Source: Microbispora rosea subsp. aerata (GTDB lineage Bacteria; Actinomycetota; Actinomycetes; Streptosporangiales; Streptosporangiaceae). Taken from it: a stretch of 64,000 bases of DNA. The stretch's first letter is position 1. The number at the start of each line of letters is the position of its first letter. The notes beneath the pieces are model-generated. The model searched no databases. It was not told where the DNA came from and saw nothing but the letters and a program-made list of their open reading frames with translations. This document shows, one piece after another, positions 1 to 9,580 of the stretch. The DNA lies in assembly GCF_014647835.1 (NCBI RefSeq), contig NZ_BMPY01000001.1:62001-126000 (forward strand). Direction: 5' to 3'. Made by a program: the position numbers and the translations under genes.

Positions 1-7
1 CTGAAGC

Positions 8-775
8 ATGGACATCGACCTGAACTCCGATCTGGGCGAGGGCTTCGGCCAGTGGAGCCTCGGCGACGACGAGGCGCTGCTGTCGATCGTCACGAGCGCC
101 AACGTCGCCTGCGGGTTTCACGCGGGAGATCCCGTGATCATGCGGCGCACCTGCGAGACGGCGGCCGCGCGCGGCGTGGTGATCGGCGCCCAGGTCTCCT
201 ATCGCGACCTCGCGGGCTTCGGGCGGCGCTTCGTCGACGTGCCGCCCGTCGAGCTCGCCGACGACATCATCTACCAGATCGGGGCGCTGGACGCCTTCGC
301 GCGGGTGGCGGGCACCAAGGTCAGGTACGTGAAACCGCACGGCGCGCTCTACAACGCGATCGTGCATCACGAGGCGCAGGCCGCCGCGGTGGTCGCCGCC
401 GTGCGGGCCTACGACCCCGATCTGCCCGTGCTCGGCCTCCCCGGCTCGGCGTGGCTGCGCCAGGCCGAGCGGGCCGGCCTCACCGCGGTCGCCGAGTGCT
501 TCGCCGACCGCGCGTACACGCCGGAAGGCACGCTGGTGCCGCGCGGCGTCGCCGGCGCCGTCCTGCACGACCCCGCCCAGGTCGCCGAACGCAGCGTGCG
601 CATGGCCTCGGGCGAGCCGATCGAGGCCGTCGACGGGACGCCGATCGTCGTCAAGGCCGACTCGATCTGCGTGCACGGCGACAGCCCCGGCGCCGTCGCC
701 ATGGCGGTCGAGGTGCGCGACGCGCTCAAGGCCGCCGGCATCGGCCTGGCGCCGTTCGCCGGGGGGAAGGCGTGA
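8..775 (+). CDS. pxpA: 5-oxoprolinase subunit A (LamB/YcsF family)
   Basis: This 255-aa protein matches PxpA (LamB/YcsF family), one of three subunits of the prokaryotic ATP-dependent 5-oxoprolinase that opens 5-oxo-L-proline to L-glutamate. Visible family signatures are the N-terminal [24 protein letters not shown] near residue 35 and VKPHGALYN near residue 108, which build the metal-binding TIM-like barrel. The full family length is present and the start is 7 bases inside the window, so its promoter and ribosome site are not visible. Its TGA stop overlaps the GTG start of pxpB, and pxpC follows, so the three are one operon. The assignment is secure from motifs and gene order. Confidence 0.95.
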   Translation: MDIDLNSDLGEGFGQWSLGDDEALLSIVTSANVACGFHAGDPVIMRRTCETAAARGVVIGAQVSYRDLAGFGRRFVDVPPVELADDIIYQIGALDAFARVAGTKVRYVKPHGALYNAIVHHEAQAAAVVAAVRAYDPDLPVLGLPGSAWLRQAERAGLTAVAECFADRAYTPEGTLVPRGVAGAVLHDPAQVAERSVRMASGEPIEAVDGTPIVVKADSICVHGDSPGAVAMAVEVRDALKAAGIGLAPFAGGKA

Positions 776-1383
776 ACGCGCGGCTGCACCCCTGCGGCGA
801 GCACGCTGCCCTGGTCGAGCTCGCCGGTCTCGACGAGGTCGTCGCGCTCTACGACGCCCTCGCGGCCGATCCCCCGCCGGGCATCGTCGACATCGTCCCC
901 GCGGCCCGCACCGTGCTCGTCCGGTTCGAGCCCCCCGCGTGCCACACGACGGTCGAGTCCGCCGTGCGGGCCGTACGGCCGGCCGGGGGCCGCCGCGCGA
1001 CGGCCGAGGAGGTGGTGGTCCCGGTCGCCTACGACGGCGACGACCTCGCCGACGTGGCCCGGCTGACCGGGCTCACCGTACGCGAGGTCGTGGCGGCGCA
1101 CACCGGCACGCCCTGGACGGTCGCCTTCTGCGGGTTCGCCCCCGGCTTCGGCTATCTGACCGGCGGCGACCCCCGGCTGGCCGTGCCGCGGCGGCCCGAG
1201 GCGCGCGTACGCGTGCCCGCCGGCGCCGTGGGGCTCGCCGGGGAGTTCAGCGGCGTCTACCCGCGCGAGTCCCCGGGCGGCTGGCAGCTCATCGGGCGCA
1301 CCGAGACCGTGGTGTGGGACATCGCCGCCGACCCGCCCGCCCTGCTCCGCCCGGGAGTCCGGGTGCGGTTCACGGAGGCGTAG
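772..1383 (+). CDS. pxpB: 5-oxoprolinase subunit B (KipI-like)
   Basis: This 203-aa protein is PxpB, the KipI-like subunit that with PxpC forms the ATP-hydrolysing half of 5-oxoprolinase. The GTG start at 772 overlaps the pxpA stop (GTGA), which decides the start. The conserved stretch [12 protein letters not shown] near residue 123, followed by P-R-xx-PR and [11 protein letters not shown], is the cyclophilin-like signature of the allophanate hydrolase subunit 1/KipI family. In Bacillus, KipI was first described as a kinase inhibitor, but with pxpA and pxpC adjacent the metabolic role is far more likely. It lies 5 bases upstream of pxpC. Confidence 0.94.
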   Translation: MNARLHPCGEHAALVELAGLDEVVALYDALAADPPPGIVDIVPAARTVLVRFEPPACHTTVESAVRAVRPAGGRRATAEEVVVPVAYDGDDLADVARLTGLTVREVVAAHTGTPWTVAFCGFAPGFGYLTGGDPRLAVPRRPEARVRVPAGAVGLAGEFSGVYPRESPGGWQLIGRTETVVWDIAADPPALLRPGVRVRFTEA

Positions 1384-1388
1384 CGAGC

Positions 1389-2297
1389 GTGAGCGACAAC
1401 CCCCGCGCACTGGTGGTGCTCGCCACCGGTCCCCTCACCACGGTGCAGGACCTGGGGCGGCACCGGCACAGCCACCTCGGCGTCGGCCGTTCCGGCGCCG
1501 CGGACCGCCGCGCGCTGCGGCTGGCCAACCGCCTGGTGGCCAATCCCGAGGGCGCGGCCGGCCTGGAGGTCACCCTGGGCGGGCTGAAGGTGCGCGCCAC
1601 GGGCGACCTGCTCGTGGCGCTCACCGGCGCGCCGTGCCCCGCCACCGTCACCGACGCCGAGGGGCGCACCCGCTTCATCGGGCACGCGTCGGTCGAGCGC
1701 CTGCCGCACGGGGCGACGCTGCGGCTCGGCGTGCCCTCGCACGGGCTGCGGACCTACCTCGCGGTCCGCGGCGGGATCGACGTGCCCGAGGTGCTCGGGT
1801 CGCGGGCCACCGACCTGCTCTCGGGGCTCGGCCCGGAACGTCCGGCGCCCGGATCGGTGCTTCCGGTCGGGCCCGCACCGGCGAAGTTTCCCGTGACCGA
1901 TTTCGCCCCGGTGCCCGCGCCGGAGTCCGGCGTCCTGGTGCTGGACGTGATCCCCGGGCCGCGCCACGACTGGTTCAGGCCGGAGGCGTTGCGGGCCCTG
2001 TGCGCCGAGCCGTACGAGGTGACCGCGCAAAGCGACCGGGTCGGCATGCGCCTGCGCGGGCCGCGCCTGGAACGCGCGCGCGACGGGGAGCTCCCCAGCG
2101 AGGGCGTGGTCCCCGGCGCGCTGCAGGTGCCGCCGTCCGGGCAGCCGACGCTGTTCCTCGCGGATCATCCCGTGACCGGCGGCTATCCCGTCATCGCGGT
2201 GCTGCGCGACCACGACATCGACCGGGCGGCGCAGGCCCGCCCCGGACAGCGCGTCCGTTTCCGGGTGGCCCGCGCCGGCGTCCACCTGGCCCGCTGA
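1389..2297 (+). CDS. pxpC: 5-oxoprolinase subunit C (KipA/biotin-dependent carboxyltransferase-like)
   Basis: This 302-aa protein is PxpC (KipA, allophanate hydrolase subunit 2-like). The GTG start at 1389 follows the pxpB stop by five bases with GAGC just upstream. Family signatures seen are TTVQDLGRHRHSHLGVGRSGAAD near the N-terminus, the LRTYLAVRGGIDVP segment in the middle and the C-terminal PSEGVVPGALQVPPSGQP followed by LADHPVTGGYPVIAVL. Together with PxpA and PxpB it completes 5-oxoproline cleavage, which recycles pyroglutamate from glutathione or peptide turnover. It is convergent with the GntR regulator that follows, only 16 bases apart. Confidence 0.94.
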   Translation: MSDNPRALVVLATGPLTTVQDLGRHRHSHLGVGRSGAADRRALRLANRLVANPEGAAGLEVTLGGLKVRATGDLLVALTGAPCPATVTDAEGRTRFIGHASVERLPHGATLRLGVPSHGLRTYLAVRGGIDVPEVLGSRATDLLSGLGPERPAPGSVLPVGPAPAKFPVTDFAPVPAPESGVLVLDVIPGPRHDWFRPEALRALCAEPYEVTAQSDRVGMRLRGPRLERARDGELPSEGVVPGALQVPPSGQPTLFLADHPVTGGYPVIAVLRDHDIDRAAQARPGQRVRFRVARAGVHLAR

Positions 2298-2313
2298 GGA
2301 CGCCGCGCCGGGG

Positions 2314-3051
2314 TCAGTCGCCGGCGCGGCGGACCAGGGGGTTGGCGGAGGTGGAGTTGCGGATGCTGAAGGTCACGCTGCCGGCGCGGTAGCGGTCGTC
2401 GGAGGTCTCGACCGGCCGCCCCTCCTGGTTGGTGGTCACGCGGCGCTGGCGCAGCAGGGGGCTGCCCCGCCGCACGCCGAGCAGCCGGGCGTCCTCGCTG
2501 CCCGCCGCCACCGCGTCGATCAGGTGCTCGCCGTACGCGAAGACGAGGCCGACCGACTCGTACAGCTCCTGGGTCACCGACTCGCAGTCGGGGTCGAGCC
2601 GCTCGACGGCGGGGGCGATCCAGCCGGCGTAGACGGTGCGCTCGACCAGCACGGGCTCGCCGTCGAGCCGCCGCAGCCGCAGCACGGCGAGCACCTCCTC
2701 CCCCGGCTCCAGCGACAGCCGCGCGGCCTCCACGGGCGAGCACGGGCGGCGCTCGGAGGACAGCACGGTGCCGCTGGCGCGGTAGCCCATCGACCTGGCC
2801 CACTGCGCGAAGCTGTGCAGCTCGGCGAAGCTCTGGCTGCGCTCGGTGCCGAGCACGATGCGCCGCGCGCCCTGCCTTGACCCGACCAGTCCCTCGGCGG
2901 CGAGCAGGGCCACGGCCTGGCGTACGGTGCCGCGGGCGGCGCCGTACCGTGCGGCCAGCTCGGCCTCGGAGGGAAGCTGGGCGCCGATCCGGTAGTCCCC
3001 CCTGACGATGGCGTCCCGCAGGTCGCTCGCGATCTGTTCGTAGCGCGCCAT
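2314..3051 (-). CDS. GntR-family regulator with UTRA ligand domain
   Basis: This 245-aa protein is a HutC/GntR-type transcriptional regulator. An N-terminal winged helix (YEQIASDLRDAI, then QLPSEAELAARYGAARGTVRQAV, residues about 5-55) is followed by a UTRA effector-binding domain that ends in VRRGSPLLRQRRV and a sulphur-poor beta sheet. It is divergent from the binding-protein gene, and the roughly 110-base intergenic region holds a CTTGT-N4-ACAAG inverted repeat that is a reasonable operator. PhnR, which controls 2-aminoethylphosphonate uptake genes in Salmonella, belongs to this family and has the same layout. Here that ligand is inferred, not shown. Confidence 0.85.
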   Translation of the reverse strand: MARYEQIASDLRDAIVRGDYRIGAQLPSEAELAARYGAARGTVRQAVALLAAEGLVGSRQGARRIVLGTERSQSFAELHSFAQWARSMGYRASGTVLSSERRPCSPVEAARLSLEPGEEVLAVLRLRRLDGEPVLVERTVYAGWIAPAVERLDPDCESVTQELYESVGLVFAYGEHLIDAVAAGSEDARLLGVRRGSPLLRQRRVTTNQEGRPVETSDDRYRAGSVTFSIRNSTSANPLVRRAGD

Positions 3052-3108
3052 CGTGATGAGCCCTTCCGTTCACGCCACTGACATCGATATGCGACTTACT
3101 AGCTCTGG

Positions 3109-3122
3109 CTTGTTTGTACAAG
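3109..3122. promoter_or_regulatory. Inverted repeat between divergent GntR and importer genes
   Basis: The 14-base element CTTGTTTGTACAAG has perfect 5-bp arms around a 4-base spacer. It sits 57 bases before the regulator start and 40 bases before the binding-protein start, where a GntR/UTRA operator would be expected. Function is inferred from position and symmetry. Confidence 0.45.
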
Positions 3123-3162
3123 TTCGCCTAAGTTCGATCCACGCACCATTGTGGGAGGGACC

Positions 3163-4314
3163 TTGTCCACACGTACCACCGGCCTCGTGGCCGCGCTCAC
3201 GATAACCACCTCATTAATCGCCGCGTGCGGCGCCGCCCCCACAACCGCCGGCGGCGACGCGGGGTCGGGCGATTCCAAGGCGGCCACCGCGACCTCGGCG
3301 CAGGACTTCGGCGGCCTGGACAAGCTGGTGGAGGCCGCCAAGAAGGAGGGCAAGCTCAACACCATCGCGCTGCCGCCGGACTGGGCCAACTACGGCGAGA
3401 TCATCAAGGCGTTCGAGGCCAAGTACGGCATCAAGGTCACCAACGACAACCCCGACGGCTCCAGCCAGGACGAGATCAACGCGGTCAAGACCCTCAAGGG
3501 CCAGGAGCGCGCCCCCGACGTGCTCGACCTCGGCAGCGCCTTCGCGCTCAGCGGCGCCCAGGAGGGGCTGTTCGCGCCGTACAAGGTGCAGAGCTGGGAC
3601 AAGATCCCCGACGGGCAGAAGGACGCGAACGGCGCCTGGTACTACGACTACGGCGGCTACATCTCCATCGGCTGCGACGCAAAGCGAATCAAGAACTGCC
3701 CCCAGACCTTCGCCGACCTGCTCAAGCCCGAGTACAAGGGCCAGGTCGCGCTGAACGGCGACCCGACCAAGGCCGGGGCCGCCTTCGGCGGCGTGTACGC
3801 CGCGGCGCTCGCCAACGGCGGCTCGTTCGACGACATCCAGCCCGGCATCGACTTCTTCAAGAAGCTCAAGGAGATCGGCAACTTCAACCCGGTGGAGGCC
3901 ACGCCCGCCACGGTCGAGAAGGGAGAGACCCCGATCACCCTCGACTGGGACTACCTGCAGGCGAGCTACGCCAAGGAGTTCGCGTCCAAGGGCGTGGACT
4001 GGAAGATCTCCATCCCCGCCGACGGCAAGTACGCCAGCTTCTACGCCCAGGCGATCAACAAGTGGGCGCCGCACCCCGCCGCCGCCCGCCTGTGGCAGGA
4101 GTTCCTCTACAGCACCGAGGGCCAGAACCTGTGGCTGAAGGGCTACGCCCGCCCGGTGCTGCTGCCCAGCATGCAGGAGGACGGCAGCGCGGACCCCGCC
4201 ATGGTCGCCCAGCTCCCCCAGGTCGAGGGCACCCCCACGTTCCCCACGCCCGACCAGGTCAACAAGGCCAAGGAGGTCCTGGCGAGCGGCTGGGGCGCGG
4301 CGGTCGCGGGCTGA
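3163..4314 (+). CDS. ABC importer substrate-binding lipoprotein
   Basis: This is an extracellular solute-binding protein of about 383 aa. A signal peptide with lipobox LIAAC, about 20-25 residues in, predicts a diacylglyceryl-cysteine lipoprotein at the outer face of the membrane. The mature part (DFGGLDKLVEAAKKEGKLN, later PDWANYGEIIKAFEAKYGIKV) is typical of the family binding Fe3+, polyamines, thiamine or 2-aminoethylphosphonate. Two starts are possible: GTG at 3151 or TTG at 3163. The second is preferred because GGGAGG lies just before it. It opens the operon SBP-permease-permease-ATPase-HAD hydrolase. Confidence 0.88.
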   Translation: MSTRTTGLVAALTITTSLIAACGAAPTTAGGDAGSGDSKAATATSAQDFGGLDKLVEAAKKEGKLNTIALPPDWANYGEIIKAFEAKYGIKVTNDNPDGSSQDEINAVKTLKGQERAPDVLDLGSAFALSGAQEGLFAPYKVQSWDKIPDGQKDANGAWYYDYGGYISIGCDAKRIKNCPQTFADLLKPEYKGQVALNGDPTKAGAAFGGVYAAALANGGSFDDIQPGIDFFKKLKEIGNFNPVEATPATVEKGETPITLDWDYLQASYAKEFASKGVDWKISIPADGKYASFYAQAINKWAPHPAAARLWQEFLYSTEGQNLWLKGYARPVLLPSMQEDGSADPAMVAQLPQVEGTPTFPTPDQVNKAKEVLASGWGAAVAG

Positions 4315-4318
4315 CACC

Positions 4319-5155
4319 GTGCGCGACAGCCGTACGGGATCGAAGAGCCGGTGGGCGGCGGCGCCGCTGCTGGCCTTCGTCGTCATCGTCTTCGGCGTGC
4401 CGATGCTGGTCCTCCTTGGTGGCACGTTCACCAAGGAGGGCACGTTCAGCACCGCCAACCTCACCGAGTCGCTCCAGGGCGCGTATCTGACCGCGCTGCT
4501 CGGGAGCGTCAAGATCTCGGCGCTGGTGGCGGTGCTGGGCGCGGTGCTCGGCACCTTCCTCGCCCAGGCGGTGGTGACCTCCAGGTTCCGGGCGCTGCGC
4601 GAGGCGGTGCTGACCGCCTCCGGCGTGCTGGCCAACTTCGGCGGCGTGCCGCTGGCCTTCGCCTGGATCGCCACGCTGGGCAACTCGGGCGTCGTCACCA
4701 CCACGCTCGGCCTCGGCGACTACGGGTGGAGCCTGTACAACTTCTGGGGCCTCACCCTGGTCTACCTGTACTTCTCCATCCCCCTCCAGGTGCTCACGGT
4801 CGTGCCCGCCCTGGACGGGCTGCGCCCGCAGTGGCGTGAGGCCGCGCAGAACAACGGCGCGAGCACCTGGCAGTTCTGGCGGTACGTCGGCATTCCGGTG
4901 CTTACCCCGGCGCTGCTCGGCGGGGCCGTGCTGCTGTTCGGCGGCGCGTTCTCGGCCTACGCCACGGCGCAGGCGATGGTCGGGTCCACCGTCCCGCTGG
5001 TCACGCTGAAGATCGCCGACGCGCTCACCGGCAACGTGCTGATCGGCCACGAGAACGTCGCGCTGGCCCTCAGCCTCGACATGATCGTGGTCGCGGGCCT
5101 GGTCATGGCCGTCTACCTCCCGCTGCAGCGAAGGAGCGCCCGATGGCTTCGCTGA
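4319..5155 (+). CDS. ABC importer permease 1
   Basis: This 278-aa integral membrane protein has six hydrophobic segments and the BPD-type permease loop (EAAQNNGASTWQFWRYVGIPVLTPALLGG, near residues 175-203) that contacts the ATPase. It resembles PotB/PhnU-type permeases for oligoanion or phosphonate import. The GTG start is four bases after the binding-protein stop. Its end overlaps the next permease gene by 13 bases, which indicates translational coupling. The solute is not readable from the permease itself. Confidence 0.86.
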   Translation: MRDSRTGSKSRWAAAPLLAFVVIVFGVPMLVLLGGTFTKEGTFSTANLTESLQGAYLTALLGSVKISALVAVLGAVLGTFLAQAVVTSRFRALREAVLTASGVLANFGGVPLAFAWIATLGNSGVVTTTLGLGDYGWSLYNFWGLTLVYLYFSIPLQVLTVVPALDGLRPQWREAAQNNGASTWQFWRYVGIPVLTPALLGGAVLLFGGAFSAYATAQAMVGSTVPLVTLKIADALTGNVLIGHENVALALSLDMIVVAGLVMAVYLPLQRRSARWLR

Positions 5156-6008
5156 CTCCGCAGGTGACCACACCCGCCGGCTCGGCGCCCGCGCGCGGCG
5201 GCAGGCCGCGCCGCCCCCGGGTCTGGCGCGGGGTGGTCCTCGTGATCGCCGCCGTCTACTTCCTCGTCCCGCTGATCGCGTCGTTCGTCTTCACGGTGAA
5301 GGCGCCGAACCAGGGCTTCTCGCTCGACGCGTACGGCAAGATCTTCTCCGCCGAGGGCTTCGGCGGCAGCCTCCTGCTGTCGCTCGGGCTCGGGATCGCC
5401 ACGATCGTGCTGGTGCTGCTGCTGACGCTGCCGGCCGCGGTGGCCGTACGGCTCGGCGCGCCGAGGCTGCGGCCGGTGCTGGAGGTGGTCTGCACGCTGC
5501 CGCTCGTCGTCCCCCCGATCACCTTCGTGGCCGGGATCAGCACGGTGCTGCGGTGGGGGCCCGACTACCTGGCGAGCACGCCCTTCTACCAGACGATCAT
5601 CGCGGTGCAGAACCCGGACTTCCCGGTGGTGCTCGTGCTCGCGTACGTCGTGCTGGCGCTGCCGTTCGCCTACCGCTCGCTCGACGCGGGCCTCGGCGCG
5701 ATCGACGTGCGCACGCTGTCGGAGGCGGCCAGGAACCTCGGGGCGTCGTGGCCCCACGTGCTGCTGCGGGTGATCATCCCCAACATGCGGTCGGCGATGG
5801 CCAGCGCGTCGTTCCTCACGCTGGCGCTGGTGCTCGGGGAGTTCACGATCGCGCGGCTGCTCAGCTTCGAGACCTTCCCCAACTGGATCTACCGGATCTC
5901 CGGCTCACAGGCGCAGGTGTCGGTGGCCGTCTCGGTGTTCAGCCTGCTGATCACCTGGCTGCTGCTGCTCGCCCTGTCGTCCGCCGGCGCACGGCAAAGG
6001 AGTGGAGT

Positions 6009-6012
<4 letters not shown>
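5143..6012 (+). CDS. ABC importer permease 2
   Basis: This 289-aa protein is the second membrane subunit. It has the EAARNLGASWPHVLLRVIIPNM coupling loop (near residues 190-211) and a PotC/PhnV-like topology. The ATG at 5143 lies inside the preceding gene and is preceded by AAGGAG. Its TGA overlaps the ATG of the ATPase gene (ATGA at 6009), so all parts of the importer are translationally linked. The N-terminal 25 residues are basic and proline-rich, an ordinary cytosolic tail. Confidence 0.86.
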
Positions 6013-7080
<1,068 letters not shown>

Positions 7081-7091
<11 letters not shown>

Positions 7092-7752
7092 GGCGTGCCC
7101 GGCGGCGGTCCTGTTCGACATGGACGGCACGCTGGTGGACACCGAGGACCTGTGGTGGGACGCCTGCGTGGAGGTCGCCCGCGGCCTCGGCTCTCCTCTC
7201 GGGGCGGCCGACCGGGAGACGCTGTTCGGCCTGTCGATCGAGGACGCCGCGGCACACGTCGTGAGCCGGGTGGACGGCGGCCCCGGGCAGCGGGCCGTCG
7301 AGACCATGCTGACGGACGCGTTCACCGCCCGGATCCGAAGCGGGGTGACCACGCTTCCCGGCGCGGTCGCGCTGCTCGAAGCCCTGCGGGCGGCCGATAT
7401 CCCGGCCGGGCTGGTCAGCGCGTCCCCCCGCCCGGTCGTGGACCTGGTGCTGGAGGCCGTCGGCGGGCACCGCTTCCGGCTGTCGGTGGCCGCCGGAGAC
7501 AGCGCCAGGAACAAGCCGGCGCCCGATCCGTACCTGGCCGCCGCGGCCCGGCTCGGCGTCGACCCCGCCGCCTGCGTGGCGATCGAGGACAGCCCGACCG
7601 GCGTCGCCTCCGCGCGGTCCGCGGGGTGCGCCGTCATCGCGGTCGGTCCCTCCGGATGGGTGAACAGGATGAGCGGGGTGACGGCGGTGCCGACGCTGGA
7701 GAGCGTCGACCTGCCGCTGCTGCGGCGGCTGGTCTCCCGTGCCCCGCTGTGA
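7081..7752 (+). CDS. HAD-superfamily phosphatase (beta-PGM/phosphonatase-like fold)
   Basis: This 223-aa hydrolase has HAD motif I FDMDGTLVDTED (nucleophile Asp near residue 14), motif II VSASPRP, motif III lysine in NKPAPDPYL and motif IV IEDSPTGVASARSAG. It belongs to the subgroup with a helical cap that includes beta-phosphoglucomutase, phosphoglycolate phosphatase and phosphonoacetaldehyde hydrolase. Overlap with the importer ATPase suggests that it acts on the imported compound, perhaps removing phosphate. The lysine and cap motif that would mark a true phosphonatase cannot be confirmed here, so the substrate stays open. Confidence 0.82.
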
Positions 7753-7779
7753 GCCGGTGTCGGTCGCTGTGCGAATCCA

Positions 7780-7799
7780 AGTTCCCTTTGGGTATCGTC
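7780..7799. promoter_or_regulatory. Candidate HxlR operator upstream of hxlR-type gene
   Basis: AGTTCCCTTTGGGTATC lies six bases before the regulator start. Its first 12 bases are repeated exactly upstream of the MDR oxidoreductase gene at 8334. The position suggests autoregulation by the HxlR protein. Confidence 0.45.
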
Positions 7800-7804
7800 G
7801 CGGC

Positions 7805-8182
7805 ATGCGTGCCATGAACACCGTGAAGGCCGTTTGCGACGACCCCAAGGACGTCTACTCGGCCGCCTGCCCGTGCCGCGACATGCTCGACCTGCTGGCC
7901 AACAAGTGGAGCGCGCTGGCCCTGGGCGCCCTGGAGGACGGGCCGCAGCGTTTCGGCGCGCTGCGCACCCGGCTCCAGGGCGTCAGCCCGAAGGTGCTCA
8001 CCCAGACCCTGCGCCGCCTGGAGGACCACGGCCTCGTCCACCGCGAGGTGTATCCCGAGGTGCCGCTGCGCGTGGAATACAGCCTCACCCCGCTCGGCCG
8101 GGACGCCAACGTCCCGCTCGCTCAACTGCGGACGTGGGTGGAGCGCAACATCGACCGCTTCCCCGGTTCCGACGAGGTGTAG
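7805..8182 (+). CDS. HxlR-family transcriptional regulator
   Basis: This 125-aa winged-helix protein has the HxlR signature: CPCRDMLDLLANKWSALALGAL at residues 22-43, then FGALRTRLQGVSPKVLTQTLRRLEDHGLVHREVY, ending in YSLTPLG. Cys22 and Cys24 sit just before the DNA-binding helix, where redox-sensing relatives (YodB, QorR) carry their reactive cysteine. The downstream genes encode quinone-reductase-like enzymes, which fits a QorR/YodB-type sensor of electrophiles or quinones. That sensing role is inference. The ATG at 7805 is chosen because the longer reading would run through the putative operator. Confidence 0.88.
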   Translation: MRAMNTVKAVCDDPKDVYSAACPCRDMLDLLANKWSALALGALEDGPQRFGALRTRLQGVSPKVLTQTLRRLEDHGLVHREVYPEVPLRVEYSLTPLGRDANVPLAQLRTWVERNIDRFPGSDEV

Positions 8183-8333
8183 TGGCCCGGGAGATGCTCG
8201 CACGCACCGCGGTGAGGCGGTGACAGGTGAAGGCCCCGGCCTGCCGCCGGGGATGTTCCCGAGCTTCTTCCTCGCCCCCTCCGGCCGCTCCCCCGGCCCG
8301 GCAACCTTCGGCCAGATCACCCATGACCTCGAT

Positions 8334-8357
8334 AGTTCCCTTTGGATACTCGTATCC
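8334..8357. promoter_or_regulatory. Candidate HxlR operator upstream of MDR oxidoreductase
   Basis: AGTTCCCTTTGGATAC followed by TCGTATCCC lies about 95 bases upstream of the oxidoreductase start and shares AGTTCCCTTTGG with the site upstream of the HxlR gene. GGATAC and GTATCC form an inverted repeat within it. Read as the second site of a small regulon. Confidence 0.45.
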
Positions 8358-8449
8358 CTTGCGGGTAACCGGGCTCTGTCGGGTACCGTCCCACCGTCAT
8401 CGAGCAGCCGTGCGATCCGCGCCGGCCGCCTCTGTATGGGAGGACCGTC

Positions 8450-9496
8450 ATGAGTGAGAACCTGAGCACGACCGTGCCCGCTGTCATGCCCGCCGTCGCC
8501 TACCGGCGCAGCCTTCCCGTGGACGACCCGGAAAGCCTCGTGGACGTGGAGCTGCCGGTGCCCGTTCCCGGCCCGCGCGACCTGCTGGTCCGGGTGGAGG
8601 CCGTCGCCGTGAACCCGGTGGACTACAAGGTCCGGCAGAGGAGCGACCCGGGCGGCGAGCCCAAGGTGCTCGGCTGGGACGCCGCGGGCACCGTGGTCGC
8701 CGTGGGCGACGAGGTGGAGCTGTTCGACGTCGGCGACGAGGTCTACTACGCCGGTGCGATCGACCGGCCCGGTGCGAACTCCCGCTTCCACGTGGTGGAC
8801 GAGCGCATCGTCGGCCACAAGCCCGCCACGTTGTCCTTCACCGAGGCCGCCGCGCTGCCGCTGACCTCGCTCACGGCGTGGGAGGGCCTGTTCGAGCGGC
8901 TGGGCCTGCGCGGCGACGCCCTCGACCAGACCGGAACGCTGCTGGTGACCGCGGCGGCGGGCGGCGTGGGCTCCATCGCCGTGCAGCTCGCCCGCGCCCT
9001 GACCGGGCTCACCGTGATCGGCACGGCCTCCCGGCCCGAGACGGTGGAGTTCGCCCGCCGGATGGGCGCCCACCACGTCGTGGACCACCGGGGACCGCTG
9101 GCGAAGCAACTGGCCGAGGTCGCGCCGGGCGGTGTGGACTACGTCTTCAGCACGGTCGGCACCGACCGCAACCTGGCGGCCTACGCCGAGGCGCTCACCC
9201 CCTTCGGCCAGATCGTCGCCATCGACGACCACGACTCCCTCGACATCGGCGTGCTCAAGCCGAAGAGCATCGCGTTCCACTGGGAGCTGATGTTCACCCA
9301 CTCGCTGTTCCGTACGCCGCACCGGGTGAACCAGCACCGCATCCTCAACCGGGTCGCACGGCTCGTGGAGGCCGGGGTCGTCACCACCACCGCGACCCGC
9401 GACCTCGGCCGGGTCAACGCCGCCAACCTGCGCGAGGCCCACCGAATCCTCGAGTCGGGCACCGCGATCGGCAAGATCACCCTCACGGGCTTCTGA
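8450..9496 (+). CDS. NAD(P)H-dependent alcohol dehydrogenase/quinone reductase-like (zinc-independent MDR)
   Basis: This 348-aa medium-chain dehydrogenase/reductase belongs to the zinc-binding alcohol dehydrogenase-like (ZADH2/YogA) group. It has the GroES-like N-terminal half (PVPGPRDLLVRVEAVAVNPVDYKVR), the cofactor-binding AAAGGVGSIAVQLARAL near residue 165, and no structural-zinc cysteine cluster. NADPH-dependent reduction of quinones or enals is the family norm. GGGAGGA lies six bases before the ATG. It is downstream of the HxlR gene and shares its promoter motif, so induction by quinone or electrophile stress is likely. Confidence 0.86.
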   Translation: MSENLSTTVPAVMPAVAYRRSLPVDDPESLVDVELPVPVPGPRDLLVRVEAVAVNPVDYKVRQRSDPGGEPKVLGWDAAGTVVAVGDEVELFDVGDEVYYAGAIDRPGANSRFHVVDERIVGHKPATLSFTEAAALPLTSLTAWEGLFERLGLRGDALDQTGTLLVTAAAGGVGSIAVQLARALTGLTVIGTASRPETVEFARRMGAHHVVDHRGPLAKQLAEVAPGGVDYVFSTVGTDRNLAAYAEALTPFGQIVAIDDHDSLDIGVLKPKSIAFHWELMFTHSLFRTPHRVNQHRILNRVARLVEAGVVTTTATRDLGRVNAANLREAHRILESGTAIGKITLTGF

Positions 9497-9580
9497 ACGA
9501 CCCCCGCCCGGCGGGAACAACCGATGGGCCACGGCCGGTTGGGGACCACAGGAACCAGCCGAAGACAACAGGAGTCGCGC

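Noticed and set aside
52..1383. 443-aa arginine-rich frame over pxpA and pxpB
   Set aside because: It is a GC-skew shadow in another frame of two clearly conserved genes. The genuine pxpB is the in-frame C-terminal part starting at 772.
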